Assembly (NCBI GenBank): GCA_020058315.1
Contig: JAGVEK010000005.1
Coordinates: forward strand, 1 to 5,784
Source: Candidatus Zixiibacteriota bacterium
GTDB taxonomy: Bacteria > Zixibacteria > MSB-5A5 > WJJR01
Direction: 5' to 3'
Length of the DNA stretch: 5,784 nt
Both the position numbers and the translations under genes were made by a program. Of the stretch, positions 1 through 3,798 are shown one piece after another. The notes under the pieces are model-generated. The model did no database searches, had not been told where the DNA came from, and worked only from the letters and a program-made list of their open reading frames with translations. The stretch's first letter is position 1; every line of letters begins with the position of its first letter.

Positions 1-1
1 C

Positions 2-100
2 GATCTGCAAGGCGCTGTCGAGGCACTCGCCCTGCGGTTGGTACGACACCAGTTGCCCTCCGCCGCCAAGAGGGACGTCGAAGGCGGTGATCATGAATGA
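2..100 (+). CDS. Possible C-terminal tail of an upstream gene (partial, unidentified)
   Basis: Reading from base 2, this frame stays open for 32 codons to a TGA at 98-100. It ends in a charged, alanine/leucine-rich tail (AVEALALRLVRHQLPS near the middle). It would overlap the ArdA ATG at 93 by 8 bases, an arrangement typical of translationally coupled operon genes. The fragment is too short to recognise, so no function is offered. Two other readings compete. The ArdA frame itself is open to the left edge (cysteine- and proline-rich, not protein-like). The minus strand also has an open frame starting with an ATG at 94-92, which would leave no room for a promoter between divergent genes. I favour the plus-strand tail on context only. 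Confidence 0.3.
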   Translation, partial: DLQGAVEALALRLVRHQLPSAAKRDVEGGDHE

Positions 101-740
101 ACGGTTCCCACAACGTGATGCACCCGGCGGACACCAGGGCGATGGTGCAGATCTCGAAGCCAGCCGCGAACAGCAATCCCAAATAAACCCCCGCATCTAC
201 GTCACCCGCGGCCTGCCACTGCGCGCCGAACTGACCGACGGCACCTGGCTGGACATGGCGCGCGATCCACGGACCATCGCGGCCGAAATGTACGCCGTCC
301 TCACCGGCGACGAAGCCACTGAGGGGGACCCGCTTTATATCTGGGACTACGACGGCTTCGGCGCGTTCAGTATCACCACTGGTGCCATTGGACTGGAGGG
401 CGTCGACAGCATCGAACTGCTGGCGCAGGTGGCGCGCGGCATCAAGGACCACGGTCCGGCCTACGCGGCCTGGGCAGAAGCGCACGAAGACGATCCACAC
501 CTGTTCGACCTCTTTGCAACGGCCTACAGGGGCCACCACGAGAGCATGGCCGCCTACGTGCGGCAACTGTTCGCGCCGCTCGGCATTGAAGACCGGCTCA
601 AGCAGGCGGTGTCCGCATCGCTGGAGGACTTCGTCTTCGTCGACTATGCAGCGATCGGCGAGGAGATTCTCCGCGAGGGAGATATTGTCGTGTTTCCTGC
701 CGAGGGCGGTGGGGTGTGGATATTCGATGAGCGACCTTGA
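93..740 (+). CDS. ardA: ArdA-family antirestriction protein
   Basis: This is a 215-residue ArdA-type protein. ArdA proteins mimic B-form DNA and block type I restriction-modification enzymes in the cytoplasm, protecting newly transferred plasmids, ICEs or phages. The family pattern is seen in order: PRIYV (33-37), a TWLDM segment (51-55), IWDYDGFGAF (83-92), a 'GIKDHGPAYAAW' helix (116-127), an FATAYRGHHES region (141-151), and the C-terminal FVDYAAIGEEIL...GDIVVF block (182-201). By hand count there are 39 Asp/Glu against 16 Lys/Arg, the strong negative charge expected of a DNA mimic. About 32 hydrophilic residues precede PRIYV and look like an unstructured extension. I chose the ATG at 93 because GAAGG (80-84) lies 8 bases upstream; a GTG at 87 in the same frame is possible. 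It is the only gene here tied to transfer rather than to control or defence. Confidence 0.9.
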   Translation: MNERFPQRDAPGGHQGDGADLEASREQQSQINPRIYVTRGLPLRAELTDGTWLDMARDPRTIAAEMYAVLTGDEATEGDPLYIWDYDGFGAFSITTGAIGLEGVDSIELLAQVARGIKDHGPAYAAWAEAHEDDPHLFDLFATAYRGHHESMAAYVRQLFAPLGIEDRLKQAVSASLEDFVFVDYAAIGEEILREGDIVVFPAEGGGVWIFDERP

Positions 741-803
741 AGACTGATCGCGTTCAAGCAATCGATCTACGAATACGACAACTGTGAGCATTCCCATCGA
801 GCG

Positions 804-831
804 ATCGTTGTAATATCGTCAACTATCGTTG
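804..831 (+). repeat. Three phased ATCGTTG-like direct repeats
   Basis: ATCGTTG occurs at 804-810, ATCGTCA at 815-821 and ATCGTTG again at 825-831. The start-to-start distances are 11 and 10 bases, about one helical turn, so all three copies face the same side of the DNA. They lie immediately upstream of and into the -35 hexamer of the XRE promoter. This is the placement expected for repressor or activator sites, most simply for the XRE protein itself, though the binding protein is inferred. Confidence 0.5.
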
Positions 832-832
832 A
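819..832. promoter_or_regulatory. Operator-like inverted repeat TCAAC-tatc-GTTGA
   Basis: TCAAC (819-823) and GTTGA (828-832) form a perfect two-arm inverted repeat around a 4-base spacer. Its right arm overlaps the first bases of the proposed -35 hexamer (829-834). XRE/cI-type dimers bind short dyads of this kind, and a dimer here would occlude RNA polymerase, which suggests autorepression of the downstream module. A second CAACG at 840-844 is also complementary to CGTTG at 827-831, so a longer compound site is possible. Confidence 0.45.
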
Positions 833-857
833 ATTTGCGCAACGGCCGAGTTATATT
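829..857 (+). promoter_or_regulatory. Sigma-70-like promoter for the XRE gene
   Basis: TTGAAT (829-834) is a 4/6 match to the -35 consensus and TATATT (852-857) a 5/6 match to the -10. The spacer is exactly 17 bases. Transcription would start near base 864, giving a leader of about 20 bases with AAAGGAG (866-872) as ribosome-binding site 11 bases before the ATG at 884. The -35 is embedded in the repeats and dyad described separately, so this promoter is probably repressible. Confidence 0.6.
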
Positions 858-883
858 GAAAACAAAAAGGAGTCAATAACTGA

Positions 884-1285
884 ATGAATCAGGACCAAGC
901 AGTCGAGATCGGGAATTTTCTGAAATCGAAACGCGAGGAATTGGGGTTATCGCAAGCGGAGGTGGCACGGCGCGCTGGTGTAGATAAAGGCACCATCAGC
1001 CGGCTGGAAGGAGCTCAGCTCAGACCGCGGACTGACAGCATGCAAGCTATCGGCGAAGTTATCGGCGTGTCGCTGACCGACATATTCGCCGCCGGTGGCT
1101 GGATACCGTCAAACGACCTGCCTAGTATCCGCCCGTATCTGCGCGCCAAGTACTGCAATATGCCGTCCGAGCTACTGGAGGAGATTGAAACATATTTCGA
1201 TCAGCTCGCCCGCGATCGTGGCATCAGCTTCGACAGTTTAGACGGACCACGTAATGGCGAGGACCAATTCACCGATCCAAACTAA
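884..1285 (+). CDS. XRE-family (cI-like) transcriptional regulator
   Basis: This 133-residue protein is a DNA-binding regulator, probably the repressor of its own module. Residues 11-68 form a classic XRE helix-turn-helix. The segment LKSKREELGLSQAEVARRAG is followed by a recognition helix with TISRLEG (37-43), then helices ending in LTDIF (64-68). A linker containing IPSND leads to a C-terminal helical part, RPYLRAKY...LLEEIETYFDQLARDRG (83-113), which I recall from actinobacterial regulators paired with ImmA/IrrE proteins. No protease or sensor domain is present, so any inducer signal would have to come from a partner, classically the ImmA-type protein encoded next. AAAGGAG lies 11 bases before the ATG. 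Codon usage is less GC-biased than in ardA, which suggests a separate origin. The target is inferred to be the dyad and repeats just upstream. Confidence 0.9.
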   Translation: MNQDQAVEIGNFLKSKREELGLSQAEVARRAGVDKGTISRLEGAQLRPRTDSMQAIGEVIGVSLTDIFAAGGWIPSNDLPSIRPYLRAKYCNMPSELLEEIETYFDQLARDRGISFDSLDGPRNGEDQFTDPN

Positions 1286-1415
1286 CAACTAAAAGAAGGG
1301 AACAAAAAGTGGCAACTTAAAACTATTCCATTGACACATCGAGGTGGGTTCAACTTTGCATCAATCCAAAGAACATTAGTCACATATTCAATCACTGAAA
1401 GGAGACTCACTTCTT
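1286..1415 (+). other. AT-rich gap between the XRE and ImmA-like genes
   Basis: These 130 bases are unusually long for an XRE/ImmA pair, whose genes are often nearly adjacent. The gap holds a perfect TTGACA (1331-1336) with no good -10 at 16-18 bases, and an imperfect dyad with CTTTG (1354-1358) facing CAAAG (1367-1371), flanked by GTT (1348-1350) and AAC (1372-1374). It ends in the AAAGGAG ribosome-binding site (1398-1404) of the next gene. A GTG after AAGGGA near 1310 opens only three codons before TAA. I see no real gene. It may hold a second promoter or the remains of a lost one. Confidence 0.5.
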
Positions 1416-2153
1416 ATGCACAACGCAACGATAACTCACCTCTACCGGGACACTCTCGCGCAGCTTCGAGCCTTAGTGCCCCGGCGTGCCGGCAACCTCA
1501 CCTACCGGGACGCTCTTCGGATCGCTGATCGCCAAGCCGAAGAGCTGCACAGACTGACCGGCATCGTCGACGGACCAGTTCCGCAAACGACGATCACCAA
1601 TGTGCCCAACCTGCACATCGAGCTGGTCGACGGCCCGGTCAGCAGTTTGCGGTTCTGGGATCAGACACACGGCTACTGGGTCATCCAGCTCGCCGCCTCC
1701 GATCCCCCGTCGACCCGCCGCTTCAACCTGGCATACGAGTTCAAACACATCCTCGACTACTCCCGCCGCCACTACCTCTACCGCGGAGACGAGGAGCACA
1801 CGACCAACTGCCAAGCTGAACGCGCTGCACGGCATTTCGCCGGATGCCTTCTCGTCCCGTCACTGTCGCTGGCCCACAAGTGGGCATGCGGGGTGCGCGA
1901 CACCGCCGCACTGGCTGAATATTTCAGCGTCGATCCGGTGGTCATCGACGCTCGCCTCGCCCAAATCGGCCTCGGCTCGACCTCGACGGCCACCCGTGGC
2001 AGCGTCCCCGTAATACCCATCCCCCACCCGCGCCGCAAAGAGTGTCGCCTGAACCGCTCCAGCTCGACTGCACAGCTTGCAGCTTTTTCTATGCCGACAC
2101 TCCGGGCCGACAGCCCTATCGCAGTGAGAGATCGGAAAGATGCGGGGTCGTGA
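1416..2153 (+). CDS. ImmA/IrrE-family protein with an altered zinc motif (YEFKH)
   Basis: This 245-residue protein belongs to the ImmA/IrrE metallopeptidase family; characterised members cleave a partner XRE repressor to derepress mobile elements. The N-terminal part (1-50, including LYRDTLAQLRALVPRR) resembles actinobacterial members. The core has RRFNLAYEFKHILDY (101-115) and CQAERAARHFAGCLLVP (132-148), the usual second helix whose Glu135 is the likely third zinc ligand. In the family the first motif is HExxH; here the first His is Tyr107 (codon TAC at 1734-1736), leaving Glu108 and His111. CAC to TAC is a single transition. Zinc binding and proteolysis should therefore be weak or absent. 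The last 55 residues form a basic, proline/serine-rich tail of unknown role. AAAGGAG lies 11 bases before the ATG. The frame is otherwise intact, so a pseudoenzyme, a recent loss of function or a sequencing error are all possible. Confidence 0.8.
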   Translation: MHNATITHLYRDTLAQLRALVPRRAGNLTYRDALRIADRQAEELHRLTGIVDGPVPQTTITNVPNLHIELVDGPVSSLRFWDQTHGYWVIQLAASDPPSTRRFNLAYEFKHILDYSRRHYLYRGDEEHTTNCQAERAARHFAGCLLVPSLSLAHKWACGVRDTAALAEYFSVDPVVIDARLAQIGLGSTSTATRGSVPVIPIPHPRRKECRLNRSSSTAQLAAFSMPTLRADSPIAVRDRKDAGS

Positions 2154-2628
2154 GATGAAGGATCGCCGCATCGACATAAATCCCGATGCCACGTTTGTCC
2201 CTGCCGTGCTGTTCATATCCGCTGCCCACATCGAACAAGCCGGGTTCGCCAGCAATCCTGAGCCGGTGACGATCAAACGCCAACGCGAACTCGGCCTCCT
2301 GACGGCTAGCGCCCTTGGAGTCGGTGTCATCAGGGAGTTCATCGAGATCGGCGTGCCGGCCACTGCGCTTAACAAGCGGCCTCAACTGCGAAAAATGCTC
2401 AGCTATCTGCACATACACCCGGAAGTGCGCTTCGCGATCTTCCCGCACAAGGGACGCTTTGCCCGCAACCGAGCCCACTGGGCCACGTTACGGGACCACT
2501 TCGACAGGCTCGGCGTCCGCATCGTTTTCCGCGACGGACCGCTCGGCCCCATCACCCTCGGCAATGAGATATTCGACAACCTCACCGAGTGGCTCGCAGA
2601 GACCGCAACCGGTCAAGCCGCGAGGTAA
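2140..2628 (+). CDS. Stand-alone serine-recombinase-like (resolvase N-terminal) protein, probably inactive
   Basis: The 162-residue product matches the catalytic-domain fold of serine recombinases only. The visible landmarks are a first strand AVLFISAAH (22-30), IEQAGFASN (31-39), REFIEIGVPATALNKRPQLR (65-84), the strand FAIFPHKGRFARN (98-110) corresponding to the family's xLDRLARN, and FDRLGVRIVF (121-130). In active enzymes the first strand reads Y-x-R-x-S; here these positions are F25, S27 and A29, so both the arginine and the nucleophilic serine are replaced. The aspartate of DRLARN is G105, while both arginines (106, 109) remain. The protein stops near the start of the long helix E, without a DNA-binding domain. 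Strand exchange is therefore unlikely. The ATG at 2140 overlaps the previous gene by 14 bases; an ATG at 2155, one base after that gene's stop, is an equally good start. The three plus-strand genes probably form one operon. Confidence 0.72.
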   Translation: MRGREMKDRRIDINPDATFVPAVLFISAAHIEQAGFASNPEPVTIKRQRELGLLTASALGVGVIREFIEIGVPATALNKRPQLRKMLSYLHIHPEVRFAIFPHKGRFARNRAHWATLRDHFDRLGVRIVFRDGPLGPITLGNEIFDNLTEWLAETATGQAAR

Positions 2629-2668
2629 CCCCCTTACCGCCGCTTGCAAACGTGTTGGACGCACGCCC
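2629..2668. other. Convergent junction between the two operons
   Basis: Forty bases separate the stop of the recombinase-like gene from the stop of the minus-strand Shedu gene. The only symmetry is GGTAA (2624-2628, including the stop codon) facing TTACC (2634-2638) around five cytosines. That is a 5-bp stem without a U-tract, too weak to call an intrinsic terminator. Actinobacteria often lack canonical terminators, so termination could still occur here on both strands. Confidence 0.5.
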
Positions 2669-3754
2669 CTAAATGGCGCTGACCGACTCGTGTTCAAACA
2701 CCAAAGCCCTTTCCGCTGAATCGACAAGTTGGTCGTACGTGATGACCTCAACACGGCTGAGCCCTGCTGTGTACTGCCGCAGGGTCCGAGCGACGTCTTC
2801 GCGTTTCGCGTCCGGTGATCTGCGATGGTCGGAATGCCCTATCACCACGGTTGCGAACACTCGACTCATATCATAGTCCTGGCCCAGCTCATTTCTAAAC
2901 ATAGTAGAGAGCGAAAGACCTTGCTCATCGAGACTACGCAAGTAGTTTGTGGCTTGAGCAGCTGCTTCGTGCACTGCATGGCCGACAATCCAATGGTTTC
3001 GATGGCGCGTAATGAGCTTGTCGATAGATGGTCCTTTTAGCTCCACGATGTGTAGGGTGCCGTCGGCGCCAAGGAGAGGTATATCGGTTTGGTCCAGCAG
3101 AGCGAGGGAGCGGCGAGCAGCTACTCCAACGTATCGACCGCCGAATATCCAGTATGCGTCGCCGATCAGACGTTGTATCTCTGTCTCCGTACTGTTCGGA
3201 CTGTCAGCAAGCTGCCGAAGTTTCGATACTAGCTCCCGGCGGCTTGTGAGGACAACCGACTGCGCCGCAGAAATTCCTATATCAGTATTGGCAAGCAGTT
3301 CGATTATATGCTCGACGTTATCGTGCCGCAGAATCGCGTCCGCAACGCTCTGCGCATCTATTTCACTACTTTGAAGTAGATCCATAAGTGTTGCACCTGG
3401 CGAGTCGACGTCAACAACCTGGTAACGGCCAGTGCGTGCAACATCGCTGTGCAGGAACGCGAGAAGTCTCTCGATTTCTTCGTTCTGGCAAAACCAGGAA
3501 TTCTTGTCGGCCGCATCATCTTCAAAGTCCACCGGTCTTTTGCCACGAAGATCAAAAGAGCGGAACCGCAAAGTCCTACTCTTGACCTCGCCGTCCGCTG
3601 GGTTGCCAAAGTGGCTTAGCTCGGCGGTCTTCATGACATCGCGACCTGTTTTAAGTACCACACCTTTGTGGTCCAAGCGCCGACCGCGAGCGCCGTTGAG
3701 CCAAACCCGAAACTCGATTTCATGATCAGAAGGGTCGTTCTGCGCGCTAGTCAA
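2669..3754 (-). CDS. sduA: Shedu-type anti-phage nuclease (SduA, DUF4263 domain)
   Basis: This 361-residue protein is a Shedu defence nuclease, a cytoplasmic DNA-cutting effector of the PD-(D/E)xK superfamily. The C-terminal half carries the SduA/DUF4263 signature: STETEIQRLIGDAYWIFG (188-205), RYVGVAARRSLALLDQTDIPLL (207-228), DGTLHIVELKGP (231-242), then HRNHWIVGHAVHEAAAQATNYL (251-272). The predicted metal site is D224, E238 and K240, with Q267 and the acidic residues E190/E192 nearby. The N-terminal part (1-115) is a different, largely beta-type segment with SFDLRGKRPVDFED (67-80) and WFCQNEEIERLLAFL (87-101); it may sense phage or regulate the nuclease, as N-terminal domains of Shedu proteins are thought to do. 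The start is TTG, supported by GGAGAGG just upstream; the next in-frame ATG is at residue 41 and has no such site. It lies 44 bases downstream of the helicase gene and surely shares its transcript. Confidence 0.88.
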   Translation of the reverse strand: MTSAQNDPSDHEIEFRVWLNGARGRRLDHKGVVLKTGRDVMKTAELSHFGNPADGEVKSRTLRFRSFDLRGKRPVDFEDDAADKNSWFCQNEEIERLLAFLHSDVARTGRYQVVDVDSPGATLMDLLQSSEIDAQSVADAILRHDNVEHIIELLANTDIGISAAQSVVLTSRRELVSKLRQLADSPNSTETEIQRLIGDAYWIFGGRYVGVAARRSLALLDQTDIPLLGADGTLHIVELKGPSIDKLITRHRNHWIVGHAVHEAAAQATNYLRSLDEQGLSLSTMFRNELGQDYDMSRVFATVVIGHSDHRRSPDAKREDVARTLRQYTAGLSRVEVITYDQLVDSAERALVFEHESVSAI

Positions 3755-3757
3755 TTG

Positions 3758-3764
3758 CCTCTCC
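3758..3764 (-). promoter_or_regulatory. Strong ribosome-binding site fixing the TTG start of sduA
   Basis: On the minus strand this reads GGAGAGG, followed by CAA and then the TTG start codon. The GGAG core sits 6 bases before TTG, a normal distance. It is the main reason to accept the TTG start rather than the first in-frame ATG, 40 codons later. Confidence 0.7.
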
Positions 3765-3798
3765 GATCGAGCGTTCGTCCGGATGAACTGAAAGTGAC

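Larger units (their letters stand above)
741..883. other. Intergenic control region between ardA and the XRE gene
   Basis: These 143 bases are visibly AT-richer than the genes on either side. The right half carries a promoter, phased repeats and an inverted repeat (listed separately). The left half (741-800) has short self-complementary words such as ATCGAT and GATCG, but I find no hairpin strong enough to call an ardA terminator and no convincing small gene. Confidence 0.7.

Noticed and set aside
382..747. 121-residue plus-strand open frame inside ardA
   Set aside because: Arginine/serine/threonine-rich translation typical of an out-of-frame reading of a GC-rich gene; ArdA in the other frame has clear family motifs.
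1331..1360. TTGACA as a complete promoter for the ImmA-like gene
   Set aside because: The hexamer is perfect, but the bases 16-18 downstream (CTTTGC/TTTGCA) are not a -10 element, so no full promoter was called.
1331..1528. 65-residue plus-strand frame starting at TTG in the XRE-ImmA gap
   Set aside because: Mostly overlaps the ImmA-like gene out of frame; the TTG is part of the TTGACA word, and the translation is serine/arginine-rich without a motif.
1860..2375. 171-residue minus-strand open frame across the ImmA-like and recombinase-like genes
   Set aside because: It spans two genes with recognisable family motifs on the plus strand, has no recognisable motif itself and no good ribosome-binding site was noted; best explained as a shadow frame.
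2624..2638. GGTAA/TTACC hairpin as a terminator
   Set aside because: Only five base pairs, cytosine loop and no U-tract; too weak to annotate as a terminator.
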